Assembly: GCF_030643825.1 (NCBI RefSeq)
Contig: NZ_CP101717.1
Span: forward strand, 1,550,001 to 1,614,000
Reading direction: 5' to 3'
From: Salinispirillum sp. LH 10-3-1
GTDB taxonomy: Bacteria > Pseudomonadota > Gammaproteobacteria > Pseudomonadales > Natronospirillaceae
Length of the DNA stretch: 64,000 nt
Shown here: positions 44,871-53,546 of the stretch, piece after piece
Position numbering within the stretch: position 1 is the stretch's first letter
Layout of the letters: each line of letters starts with the position of its first letter
Position numbers and translations under genes: made by a program
Notes under the pieces: generated by a model
Told to the model about the DNA's origin: nothing
The model's input: the letters and a program-made list of their open reading frames with translations, nothing else
Databases searched by the model: none

Positions 44871-46922
44871 ATGAGTTATCAAGTTCTAGCACGAAAATGG
44901 CGCCCTCAAACCTTTGCCCAAATGGTTGGTCAACGGCACGTGCTGACAGCGCTGGTAAATGCGCTCGATAACCAACGGCTGCACCATGCTTATTTGTTCA
45001 CAGGTACCCGTGGGGTAGGGAAGACTACCTTAGCCCGGTTGTTTGCCAAAAGCCTGAACTGTGAAGTAGGGGTGAGTTCGACGCCGTGCGGGCAATGCAG
45101 CGCCTGCTTAGAAATCGCTGAAAATCGGTTTATTGATCTGATTGAGGTGGACGCCGCGTCACGCACCAAGGTCGAAGACACGCGCGAATTGCTCGAGAAT
45201 GTGCAGTATCAACCGACCCGTGGGCGCTATAAGGTGTACCTGATCGACGAAGTACACATGCTGTCGAACCACAGCTTTAATGCTTTATTGAAAACGCTTG
45301 AAGAGCCACCGCCGCACGTTAAGTTCTTGCTGGCGACCACCGATCCGCAAAAATTGCCGGTGACGGTACTGTCGCGCTGTTTGCAGTTTAATCTAAAAAG
45401 CATGACGCCCGATATGGTGGTGGACCATCTGCGCGACATTCTGCAGAAAGAAAGCATCCCCTTTGAAGACGCGGCCTTGGTTCATCTTGGCAAGGCGGCG
45501 CAAGGCAGCATGCGTGATGCCTTGAGTCTGACCGACCAAGCCGTAGCCTATGGGCAGGGGCGTATTCAAGAAGCCGAAGTGGCCGAAATGCTGGGTACGG
45601 TCGACACCCGCCAGATCTTGTCGTTGCTGGAAGCCTTGGCCGAGCAAGATGCTGACAAGATACTGCGGCTAGTCGCTGCCTTGGCAGAATTTGCGCCAAA
45701 CTGGCAGCACCTGATGGCCGATGTATTGACCTTGTTACACCAGTTAGCGGTGCTGCAAGCTGCGCCGGGTTATGAGGTACGCTTGCATCAAGAAGCGTTG
45801 AAAGCCATTACCGCACGGTTCGCTCCGGACGATATTCAACTTTATTATCAGTTGGGATTGCAGGCGCACAAAGACTTAGCCTCGGCACCCGAAGCGCGCC
45901 AAGGGTTTGAAATGGCTCTGCTGCGCATGTTGGCGTTTACGCCGGATGTAAAGCGCGCTTATCGCGGGCCGGTGCCAACAAGCGCTGCTGTACCATCAGC
46001 GTCCGTGCGACCAGCCGAGCAGCAGGGTGCTCCTGACGAAGCAAAGCCTGAGCCGGCAACACCGGCCCCGTCGAATCCGGAGCCGCAGGTTGACGAGCAT
46101 TCCCGTGTGGAGGCATTAAGTGTTGCGCCAGAACCCGAAGTGGTTCAGGCGGCTGTTGCAGAGCCTGATCCTGTTGTTGCTGAACCAGAGCCAGAGCCAG
46201 CAGAGCCTGCGCCAACGGTTGAGCAAGTCACGCAAGACGATCAACCTCCTTGGGCGCCTGAGTCACTTGACTACAGTGATCAGGAGCTGCCTGCATCAGC
46301 GGATGACGAATACGATGACATAAATGCGCCCAATGCGCCTGCCGCTCATTATGAGTCGCCCGTCGATGAAAACAGTGATGAAGAGCCAGCGATCACAGAA
46401 ACTGCGAGCCTGAATCCAGAACTGGCGAGCATGGGTGATCTTGCGCCTGCGGATGAGTCGAGTTCCGATGGTTTTCTGGTATTTCCGGCGGCCACGCAAC
46501 AAGCGCTGGATCGCTTGGCGGATGATGTCGATGCGCTGGGTGACCTTTGGCCAGACATAATTCCTGCCCTTGAGCTGCAAGGGGTTCTCTTGACGCTGGC
46601 CGCGAATTCCGTGGTGGTCGACCTGCGAGATGCTACACTGACGTTACTGGTCGATGAAGCCTATCAAAGACTGTATCAGGAAAGCATGCTGCCTCGATTG
46701 ATTGCCAGCATGGACAGCATTAGCTGCCCGATAGACCGCGTGGTGGTGACCTTTGGCACCTGTACGGGCGAAACGCTGAATCAACGGCAACAGCGTTTAC
46801 GTCGTGAAGCTTTTGAACAGGCGAAACAGGCACTGCAGAACGACCGTTTCGTTCAGGCTCTGCAACAAGAAATGGGCGGCGTGTTACTGACCGACACTAT
46901 CGAGCCAATCGTCTCCAATTAA
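44871..46922 (+). CDS. dnaX: DNA polymerase III subunit tau (and gamma)
   Basis: The clamp-loader ATPase of the replicative polymerase. The 683-residue protein has Walker A GTRGVGKT at 45-52, a zinc site C64/C73/C76/C79, YLIDEVHMLSNHSFNALLKT and ATTDPQKLPVTVLSRCLQF. A long Pro/Glu/Ala-rich linker (about 375-530) leads to the C-terminal domain that contacts polymerase alpha. AGG lies before the ATG at 44871; an in-frame start at 44838 lacks homology. The A-AAA-AAG slip site that makes gamma in E. coli is not visible. Followed by ybaB-recR, the conserved order. Confidence 0.95.
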   Translation: MSYQVLARKWRPQTFAQMVGQRHVLTALVNALDNQRLHHAYLFTGTRGVGKTTLARLFAKSLNCEVGVSSTPCGQCSACLEIAENRFIDLIEVDAASRTKVEDTRELLENVQYQPTRGRYKVYLIDEVHMLSNHSFNALLKTLEEPPPHVKFLLATTDPQKLPVTVLSRCLQFNLKSMTPDMVVDHLRDILQKESIPFEDAALVHLGKAAQGSMRDALSLTDQAVAYGQGRIQEAEVAEMLGTVDTRQILSLLEALAEQDADKILRLVAALAEFAPNWQHLMADVLTLLHQLAVLQAAPGYEVRLHQEALKAITARFAPDDIQLYYQLGLQAHKDLASAPEARQGFEMALLRMLAFTPDVKRAYRGPVPTSAAVPSASVRPAEQQGAPDEAKPEPATPAPSNPEPQVDEHSRVEALSVAPEPEVVQAAVAEPDPVVAEPEPEPAEPAPTVEQVTQDDQPPWAPESLDYSDQELPASADDEYDDINAPNAPAAHYESPVDENSDEEPAITETASLNPELASMGDLAPADESSSDGFLVFPAATQQALDRLADDVDALGDLWPDIIPALELQGVLLTLAANSVVVDLRDATLTLLVDEAYQRLYQESMLPRLIASMDSISCPIDRVVVTFGTCTGETLNQRQQRLRREAFEQAKQALQNDRFVQALQQEMGGVLLTDTIEPIVSN

Positions 46923-46945
46923 TTGAACAATAGATGAGGTGCAAC

Positions 46946-47272
46946 ATGCTGAAAGGTGGCATGGGTGATTTAATGAAACAGGCCCAGCGCATGCAGGAAC
47001 AAATGCAAAAAGCGCAGGAAGAAATTGGCAATATGGAAGTCGTCGGTGAATCCGGGGCGGGCCTTGTTAAGGTGACCATGACCGGACGTCACGACGTGCG
47101 CAAAGTGGAACTCGACGACAGCTTGATGACCGAAGATAAAGAGCTGCTGGAAGACTTGTTGGCGGCTGCAGTAAACGATGCAGTGCGCAAAGTCGATGAA
47201 ACGTCCAAGTCAAAAATGTCAGGTCTTACGGCAGGCATGAGTCTGCCACCCGGCTTTAAGATGCCATTCTGA
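46946..47272 (+). CDS. ybaB: YbaB/EbfC nucleoid-associated protein
   Basis: A small DNA-binding protein of 108 residues that forms tweezer-like dimers. The N-terminal helix is Met/Gln-rich ([18 protein letters not shown]), and the core has [19 protein letters not shown]. The ATG at 46946 follows GAGG at 46936-46939. It sits between dnaX and recR as in most gammaproteobacteria. Confidence 0.95.
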   Translation: MLKGGMGDLMKQAQRMQEQMQKAQEEIGNMEVVGESGAGLVKVTMTGRHDVRKVELDDSLMTEDKELLEDLLAAAVNDAVRKVDETSKSKMSGLTAGMSLPPGFKMPF

Positions 47273-47281
47273 GTTCTCTCT

Positions 47282-47875
47282 ATGGAAACCCTTGATGAAC
47301 TGATTGCCGCATTGCGAGGTTTGCCGACCATCGGCCCCAAGACAGCACGACGATTAGCCTTGCACCTGTTGCAACGCGATCGCAGTGGAGCTGAGATACT
47401 GGCCACCAGTTTGCAGCAAGCGTTGCAAACGCTGAAGCCCTGTACGCAATGTCGGCAGTTATCGTTGTCTCCGCTGTGTGACATCTGCAGTGACGAAGAA
47501 CGCCAACAGGCAACGATTTGCGTGGTTGAGTCGCTCGACGACCTCTACCTGATTGAGCAAACCGGCGTGTTCGAAGGGCGTTACTATGTGCTGAACGGGC
47601 ATCTTTCTCCGTTGGATGGCATTGGTCCGGAGGAGTTGGGTATTCCGCAGCTGCTGGATCAAGTGGCTGCCGGTGGCATAGATGAACTGATTTTGGCGTT
47701 GAATCCGCAGGTCGAGGGTGAAGCGACAGCACAGTATATTCATGACCAAATTAAATCGACTGGGGTAAAAATCAGTCGGTTAGCCCAAGGCATTCCGCTA
47801 GGAAAAGAACTGTCACGCTTGGATCCGGCGACATTATCAATGGCCTTGAGCGGACGCACGGAGCACCATGACTGA
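47282..47875 (+). CDS. recR: Recombination protein RecR
   Basis: Acts with RecF/RecO to load RecA at gaps. The 197-residue protein has an N-terminal helix-hairpin-helix (LRGLPTIGPKTARRLALHLL), a zinc finger with C54, C57, C66 and C69, and a Toprim domain (CVVESLDDLYLIEQTGVF). The end TGVKISRLAQGIPLGKEL is typical. It begins 9 nt after ybaB and overlaps rnd by 8 nt. Confidence 0.96.
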   Translation: METLDELIAALRGLPTIGPKTARRLALHLLQRDRSGAEILATSLQQALQTLKPCTQCRQLSLSPLCDICSDEERQQATICVVESLDDLYLIEQTGVFEGRYYVLNGHLSPLDGIGPEELGIPQLLDQVAAGGIDELILALNPQVEGEATAQYIHDQIKSTGVKISRLAQGIPLGKELSRLDPATLSMALSGRTEHHD

Positions 47876-49031
47876 TTACATTATGATCACCGACGACGCC
47901 ACCTTGCGGGAGCATTGTGCGCGTTGGCAACAAGAACTCTTTATTGCTGTAGATACAGAATTTGTACGGCGCCGGACCTACTACCCAGAGTTAGGGTTAC
48001 TGCAAGTGGGTGATGGCACGGCGCAGTATTTGATTGATCCGCTGGAAATTAACGATCTGTCCGCCATATTGCACCCGTTGCTTACCGACCCGAATGTTAT
48101 CAAGGTATTTCACTCTGGCGAGGAAGACTTGGAAATATTCTCGCTGTTGCTGCGTGAACCCCTACAAGGCGGTTTCGATTCTCAGCTGGCGGTCGGCTTC
48201 TTGGGTGGGCGCGGTACGCAAAGTTACGCTGGCTTGGTTGCTGACGAACTGGGCATTGATGTACCGAAAGATCAAACACAAAGCAATTGGCTGGCGCGCC
48301 CGCTGACCGATGCACAATGCGCATACGCCGCCAATGACGTGAATTATCTCTATCGTATTTATCCTGCTTTGCAGGAGCGCCTCGATAAACTCGAACGCTT
48401 TGACTGGGTGCGCGAGGATGTCGATCGTCTGGCGACCAAGCTGGCGCGCCGTGATGCGCTGGACCATTATCAGAACCTACGCCAAGCCTGGCAGCTTAAA
48501 GGCAATAAGCTGTGGTTGATTCAGCAGTTGGCAGCGCGTCGGGAGGAGCGTTGCCAAGAGCTGAACCTGAATCGTAAGGCGCTGATCAGTGACAACGACT
48601 TGGTTACCCTGGCCTTGAAGCGCCCGACCGAAGTGGCTCGGGTCGCTGAACTGACCGAGATCAAGCCGTCTGTTTTGCGCAAAGAAAGTGATTGGATCTT
48701 TGCCTTGATCAAGGCGTCACATAACGTAGCAGCGGATCAGTTTCCAGCGCCCATTCAAGGCCCGCTGCGCATTCAGTATTCGCCGGCGTTTCAGTCGGCG
48801 CGCGAGCTGTTGACCGGTATTGCCGAAGAGGCTGGATTGCCGCGTGAGTACCTGTATCGCAAGAAAGATCTTGAAACGGTGGTGGTGGAGGCCGTGGAGC
48901 GCGGTGTCGTTACTGTGCCCGAGTCTTGGCAGGGGTGGCGTTGGGCGTTGTATGGCGATGCCCTGACGGAGCGCTTGTTATCGCGTTTTGGGCCAGAAGC
49001 AACAATGACCGAGGAAGTGCCGCATGACTAA
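47868..49031 (+). CDS. rnd: Ribonuclease D
   Basis: A 3'-5' exoribonuclease that trims tRNA and other stable RNA ends. The 387-residue protein has the DEDD exonuclease domain (FIAVDTEFVRRRTYYPELGL with D29 and E31; VFHSGEEDLEIF; YAANDVNYLYRIYP) and the HRDC domains at the C-terminus. It overlaps recR by 8 nt and ycgL by 8 nt, so this is one translation-coupled series. Confidence 0.94.
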   Translation: MTDYIMITDDATLREHCARWQQELFIAVDTEFVRRRTYYPELGLLQVGDGTAQYLIDPLEINDLSAILHPLLTDPNVIKVFHSGEEDLEIFSLLLREPLQGGFDSQLAVGFLGGRGTQSYAGLVADELGIDVPKDQTQSNWLARPLTDAQCAYAANDVNYLYRIYPALQERLDKLERFDWVREDVDRLATKLARRDALDHYQNLRQAWQLKGNKLWLIQQLAARREERCQELNLNRKALISDNDLVTLALKRPTEVARVAELTEIKPSVLRKESDWIFALIKASHNVAADQFPAPIQGPLRIQYSPAFQSARELLTGIAEEAGLPREYLYRKKDLETVVVEAVERGVVTVPESWQGWRWALYGDALTERLLSRFGPEATMTEEVPHD

Positions 49032-49320
49032 GCAGATGATTTCGATTTACAAATCATCGAAGCGTGACGAAACCTATGTCTATGTGTTGCGCAAAGACGC
49101 ACTGACGCGTGTCCCAGAAGAGCTTTTAGAGCTTTTTGGTAAACCCATTAAAGTCACCGATATGCTGCTTACGCCCGAGCGTAAGCTGGCGCGCGCCAAG
49201 GCGGAAACGGTGTTGTTGGCGTTGGATGAGCAGGGCTTTTATCTGCAAATGCCACCACCGAAAGAGCCTTACTTGTTGGACCTGTACCGCGATACCTCAG
49301 GCCGTTACGAGGGCTTGTGA
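49024..49320 (+). CDS. YcgL-domain protein
   Basis: A 98-residue cytoplasmic protein of the YcgL family. MISIYKSSKRDETYVYVLRK and MPPPKEPYLLDLYRDTSGRY are its hallmarks. Function unknown, although its conserved position after rnd suggests a link with RNA metabolism. It overlaps rnd and touches ycgN (TGATG). Confidence 0.9.
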   Translation: MTKQMISIYKSSKRDETYVYVLRKDALTRVPEELLELFGKPIKVTDMLLTPERKLARAKAETVLLALDEQGFYLQMPPPKEPYLLDLYRDTSGRYEGL

Positions 49321-49766
49321 TGAAAGATCAAGATGCCTTTTGGCGAACCAAGTCGCTCACTGAGATGTCGAAAAGCGAGTGGGAATCCTTGTGCGACGGC
49401 TGCGCCAAATGCTGTTTGCAAAAATTAGAAGACGAAGACACTGGTGAAGTATTCTATACACGGCTGGTGTGTCGGTATCTTGACGCTCAATGCCGTTGCA
49501 AGGTTTATGAAACACGGCATGAAAAGGTGCCTGCCTGTATTTGGTTGCAGCCCGAGGATTTGGACGCATTAAGTTGGCTGCCCGATACCTGTGCGTATCG
49601 ACTGGTCCATGAAGGCAAGGATTTACCGAATTGGCACCCGCTGCGCACGGGTAAGCCCTTGTCGACCTTGAAGAAAGGCAAATCCGTCTTGCACTGGCCC
49701 GTTATTCCTGATGATGCAGTGCCGGAAGACGAGTGGGAAGATCACATTATTTTTAAGGCAGAGTGA
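49320..49766 (+). CDS. YcgN/UPF0260 cysteine-cluster protein
   Basis: A 148-residue protein of the UPF0260 family. A dense cysteine set (LCDGCAKCCLQKL, RLVCRYLDAQCRCKVYETR, VPACIWLQPEDL) suggests a metal or Fe-S site. The ATG at 49320 is used, overlapping the ycgL stop by one base; the GTG one codon earlier is an alternative. Function unknown. Next gene starts on its stop codon. Confidence 0.9.
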   Translation: MKDQDAFWRTKSLTEMSKSEWESLCDGCAKCCLQKLEDEDTGEVFYTRLVCRYLDAQCRCKVYETRHEKVPACIWLQPEDLDALSWLPDTCAYRLVHEGKDLPNWHPLRTGKPLSTLKKGKSVLHWPVIPDDAVPEDEWEDHIIFKAE

Positions 49767-50137
49767 TGGAAGATTATCAAAGTTACCTGATTGCATGGGG
49801 CGTTTACGCCGTGGTATCCCTTATCCTGTATGGCTTGCTGTGGATCGGCACAACGCGGCTACCTTGGGCCAGTTTGCGCTGGTACTTACGCTATGTCATT
49901 GCGGTGGTGTTGATTGTACCTTGGGAAGGTCAAGAGCCCGAAACCTATTATGCTCCGGCTTTCATCGTCGGCGGTTTTGAGTTGATGGACTCTGGCGTAC
50001 GCACAATGCTGGAAATATTAGGTGTCGTCATTGTATTGATACTGGTCGGCACCGTGGCGTTGTTTGCTAAACTTGGCTTTGATCTGTTGCGTAAGCGCCA
50101 AGCAGAACCCGGGAACCCCGGTGCCTCCGAGGAATGA
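49766..50137 (+). CDS. Hypothetical membrane protein, 123 residues
   Basis: Not recognised by name. Three hydrophobic segments are visible: AWGVYAVVSLILYGLLWIG, YVIAVVLIVPW, and EILGVVIVLILVGTVALF. The middle loop has GQEPETYYAPAFIVGGFELM. It overlaps the ycgN stop (TGATG) and so closes the dnaX-to-ycgN series. Similar small membrane proteins follow ycgN in related bacteria, without a known role. Confidence 0.75.
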   Translation: MEDYQSYLIAWGVYAVVSLILYGLLWIGTTRLPWASLRWYLRYVIAVVLIVPWEGQEPETYYAPAFIVGGFELMDSGVRTMLEILGVVIVLILVGTVALFAKLGFDLLRKRQAEPGNPGASEE

Positions 50138-50242
50138 TTGGCACGAAAATTGATGCAACTCTAGTAAATACGTTGTTCCTGACGCTTTTTATGGGCGTCT
50201 GGCTTTACTGATTAATTGCTTACACAGCTCCGGGAGAAACCG

Positions 50243-50914
50243 ATGTTAACGCACGTTTTTGTATTGATTGCCGTTATGTTGATGGCAGGCCTGTTCGGCG
50301 GGCTAGTGAACTATTACTTGCATGGCCAGCATGACCCTGACGTGGTCAGTTTGCCGCGCAGCTTGGTGGTGGGCGGTGCGGCTTCCTTTATGGTACCGGT
50401 TGTGCTGAGCCTGTTGGGTAGCGACTTGATCGCATCCAGTGAAGGTGATCCAGGGCAGTTCGTGTTGTTCGCCGGTTTCTGTTTGATTGCGGCGTTGGCG
50501 TCACGTGTTTTTATCATCAGTACCACTGATCGCATTATGGAAACCGCTCGCACGGCGCGTGAACGCTCAGAGCAGTTAGAGCATTTAGTGCATGCGCTGG
50601 AGCTGCAGATAGCGCCTATGATCGAAAGCGAAACTGAAAATGAAGCCTCCGACGACGACAATCATGGTGCCGTTCCTTTGCCGGATGAAGTTGATGTAAC
50701 GGCAACAAATGTCCTCAAGAGTCTGGGCAGCGGCCGATACATCTTTCGTTCCCTGCGCGGTTTAAGCAAAGACACCGAATATGAAGAAGGTGCCCTGGTT
50801 AAGACGCTGAACTTATTGGTTGCTCGCGGTATGGCCGGTCGGGTGAACGGTTTGAAAGGGGTGCGCTGGTACGTTACTGAACAGGGGCGTCGCTTTTTGC
50901 AGCAGATTATCTGA
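50243..50914 (+). CDS. Three-TM membrane protein with winged-helix-like tail (YEATS-associated type)
   Basis: A 223-residue protein. The N-terminal 100 residues hold three hydrophobic segments with GLFGGLVNYYLHG, LPRSLVVGGAASFMVPVVLS and FAGFCLIAALASRVFI. This pattern resembles proteins annotated as YEATS-associated helix-containing. A coiled region (ARTARERSEQLEHLVHALEL) and an acidic linker follow. The C-terminal 80 residues look like a winged helix (EGALVKTLNLLVARGMAGRV, GVRWYVTEQGRRFL). GGGAG precedes the ATG at 50243. The family call comes from memory of sequence pattern and is tentative; function unknown. Confidence 0.6.
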   Translation: MLTHVFVLIAVMLMAGLFGGLVNYYLHGQHDPDVVSLPRSLVVGGAASFMVPVVLSLLGSDLIASSEGDPGQFVLFAGFCLIAALASRVFIISTTDRIMETARTARERSEQLEHLVHALELQIAPMIESETENEASDDDNHGAVPLPDEVDVTATNVLKSLGSGRYIFRSLRGLSKDTEYEEGALVKTLNLLVARGMAGRVNGLKGVRWYVTEQGRRFLQQII

Positions 50915-50943
50915 CTGCTGCGCACACCGTAGGGTGCAGCTAG

Positions 50944-51112
50944 TAACCTCGGAGGCGAAAATCTGGCGAGGCAAAAATTTCCGAGAACGCGCAGTTTACT
51001 TCAAGTAAATATTCGCTACGCTCACCCTTCGGGTCGACCTATGGTCGTTCTGGCAAGCCAGTGAGCATTTGAGGACATTTTTAACGCCGCCAGATTGGAA
51101 AAAGGGTTATTA
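50944..51112. repeat. Non-coding imperfect inverted repeat element
   Basis: AATCTGGCG with A-rich flank (near 50960-50990) recurs as CGCCAGATT (near 51090) on the other strand, with AAAAATTTCC versus GGACATTTTTAA between. A smaller palindrome TTTACTT-C-AAGTAAA is inside. The internal part (about 51010-51060) breaks the symmetry. It has no open frame and looks like a dispersed intergenic element. Confidence 0.55.
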
Positions 51113-51156
51113 GATGTTCCCTAAACGCTTGGCCGGTCAAATAAGTAGAGGTATGC

Positions 51157-53487
51157 ATGCGTCAAAGTGTCACTAAGGTTTTAGTAAGTCTGCTGTGTTT
51201 TAGCTGCCTGGTGGCAACTGGGCAGGCTCAGCAGGCCACACCGACGGACCCCAATTTGGCGCCTCTGGATTTGCGCATCCTGATTGATATTTCAGGCAGT
51301 ATGCGCGATACCGATCCCAACAACTTGCGCATTCCCGCAGTGAATCTCCTTGTTGAGCTGTTGCCTGAGGGCAGCACAGCGGGTGTTTGGACATTTGGTC
51401 AGTTCGTTAATATGTTGGTGCCACATGGATCGGTGGACAGTGCGTGGCGACAACAAGCAAGGCAACGAGCGAACGACATTAATTCCGTGGCATTGCATAC
51501 TAATATTGGCGAAGCAATTGAACGTGCCAGCTATGACTTCGGTTTTAGCACTGGTCGTAATCCTAAACACTACATCATTCTGACCGACGGTAAGGTCGAT
51601 ATTCCTCCTAGTGCAGCGGCCAGTCGTGCTGAGCGCGATCGCATTATTCGTGACATAGTCCCGCGTGTCCGTGAGCACAATGGCACCATCCACATGGTCG
51701 GGTTGTCGGATGATCTCGACGATACGCTGATGTCTCAGTTGGCTGCGCAAACGGGCGGGCTGAGTGCGGTGGCCGAAGACGCCGAAGAGCTATTGGCGCT
51801 GTTTTTACAGGTAATGAATGCCAGTCTAGGGGACCAAGCGCGCGAGGAAGTGGGGTTAGACCTCGATCAGCAGTTCCGTATTGATTCTTCGGTGAGCGAG
51901 TTTACCGCTGTTATCTTTCGCCCAGAGCCTACACCCGTGACTTTGGTGGCGCCTGGAGGGCAGCGTTATACGCCGGACCAATTGCCTGCGAACAGCGAAT
52001 GGTTGGTCTCTGAGCGCTATGACCTGATTACGATCAGAATGCCAGCCTCCGGCACTTGGGCGGTTGAGGGCGAGCTGGGTGCTAATTCGCGCGTTGCCGT
52101 TGTCAGTGATCTCAATCTGCAAGTAAACCCTCTGCCGCTCAATATCATGGCGCAAAATGAAGTCCCTTTGTTGGCGCGATTCCGGGACATTGATGGGGCC
52201 GTTACCGATCAAGAGTTCCTCGATCTTATGACGTTGACTGCGGTAGTGCGTCAAGGCGCAACAGTGCTGCAGCGAGGCACTTTAACGCGGTCAGGCAATG
52301 AGTTTGTGGGCAATGTAACCATGCCGAGTGGTGAAGGCTCGTATGACGTAGTGGTCGAAGCCGACGGACAAACCTTCAACCGACGCCGTGTGTTTTCAGT
52401 GAATGTACGCGAGCCTTTGGCTGTTGAAGTTATCCCACGCACAACGTCGTATGAGATCCGCGTCTATCCAAACTTGCCCGAGATGACAGAGCAGGAGATG
52501 CGCTTAGTTGCTCAGGTTGATGGGCCAGATGGCAGCGCTCAGTTTTTACCCTTCACCCAGCAACCGGCAGGTTATTGGGCCGTAGATGTAGCCGGTAATC
52601 GTGGCGACGGCCACTACTCGGTGGACGTCAATGTACAGTTTATCGGTGCGGAACAGCCTGCTGGCGACGTAGTGATTGCGCCTATTGTCTTGGTGTTTCC
52701 CGTACAGGCCGGTGATCCACGGTCGATTTCAGCACAGCAAGCACAGCCGCCAGCGGCGCGTCAGCCAGCTGAGCCGGTGCCCGCCATGCCGGCTCCGACC
52801 ATTCCCGAACCGCCGCCGGTGAGTGAAGCACCACAAGAAACACTGACTGTCCCTACACCAGTGGAGCCAATTGAAATAGGGGAGGAAGGGTTGCCTGATG
52901 ATTGGTTGGATTTTGTTCCAGAAGGCGAACGCCGGAGTGCGGACTGGCTGCCGTACGCCCTGGCCGGTGGTTCAGGTCTATTGTTCTTGATATTGCTCTA
53001 TTTGGTTTATCGTCGCTTCGAGGGCCGCAATAAGTTGGATGACTTGGACTTGGACGAGCCGTTGTCTAAAGCCGAACGCGCTGTTCTTGAAGAACTGGAC
53101 GGCAAAGAGGTTGATGAAGAAGTCTATGTCGATAAGCCTGCCGCAGCACCCGAAGCGGAAGCTGCAGAGGAAGACGAAATTCCAACCATCAGTGATGCTG
53201 TGCAAAACGCCGAAGAGGATGGGGCTGTAGAAGACGAAGAGCCTTCTATACTGGACGATGAATTTGATTTGGAGTCGCTGGGCATTAAGGATGGAGCGTC
53301 AGCCGACACTGGGCTGGATGATCTCGACGACTGGGAAGACATCATTTCCGATGATGACTCTGCCTTTGACGAAAAGCTGGCACCGGATGAGTTCGATCTG
53401 AGCGATGACGATATCGACGACATGCTGGATGACTCCTTGCTTGATGACGATGAACTACCAGAGGATGACAAAAACAAAGGCGGTTAA
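51157..53487 (+). CDS. VWA-domain protein, TIGR03503 type
   Basis: A membrane-anchored 776-residue protein. It has a signal peptide (1-25), a von Willebrand factor A domain with a full metal site (D44-I-S46-G-S48, ALHTNIGEA, ILTDGKVD), beta-sandwich-like domains to about 540, a Pro-rich linker, one membrane helix near 600-622 (ALAGGSGLLFLILLYLVYRR), and a very acidic cytoplasmic tail of about 150 residues. The layout matches the gammaproteobacterial TIGR03503 family, of unknown function. GAGG lies 5 nt before the ATG. It is transcribed alone. Confidence 0.85.
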   Translation: MRQSVTKVLVSLLCFSCLVATGQAQQATPTDPNLAPLDLRILIDISGSMRDTDPNNLRIPAVNLLVELLPEGSTAGVWTFGQFVNMLVPHGSVDSAWRQQARQRANDINSVALHTNIGEAIERASYDFGFSTGRNPKHYIILTDGKVDIPPSAAASRAERDRIIRDIVPRVREHNGTIHMVGLSDDLDDTLMSQLAAQTGGLSAVAEDAEELLALFLQVMNASLGDQAREEVGLDLDQQFRIDSSVSEFTAVIFRPEPTPVTLVAPGGQRYTPDQLPANSEWLVSERYDLITIRMPASGTWAVEGELGANSRVAVVSDLNLQVNPLPLNIMAQNEVPLLARFRDIDGAVTDQEFLDLMTLTAVVRQGATVLQRGTLTRSGNEFVGNVTMPSGEGSYDVVVEADGQTFNRRRVFSVNVREPLAVEVIPRTTSYEIRVYPNLPEMTEQEMRLVAQVDGPDGSAQFLPFTQQPAGYWAVDVAGNRGDGHYSVDVNVQFIGAEQPAGDVVIAPIVLVFPVQAGDPRSISAQQAQPPAARQPAEPVPAMPAPTIPEPPPVSEAPQETLTVPTPVEPIEIGEEGLPDDWLDFVPEGERRSADWLPYALAGGSGLLFLILLYLVYRRFEGRNKLDDLDLDEPLSKAERAVLEELDGKEVDEEVYVDKPAAAPEAEAAEEDEIPTISDAVQNAEEDGAVEDEEPSILDDEFDLESLGIKDGASADTGLDDLDDWEDIISDDDSAFDEKLAPDEFDLSDDDIDDMLDDSLLDDDELPEDDKNKGG

Positions 53488-53546
53488 TGCTTTGTTTATG
53501 TGGATTCCCCTGTTAGGTGTAAAGCGCTGGTTTCTTAGGATCTAAC

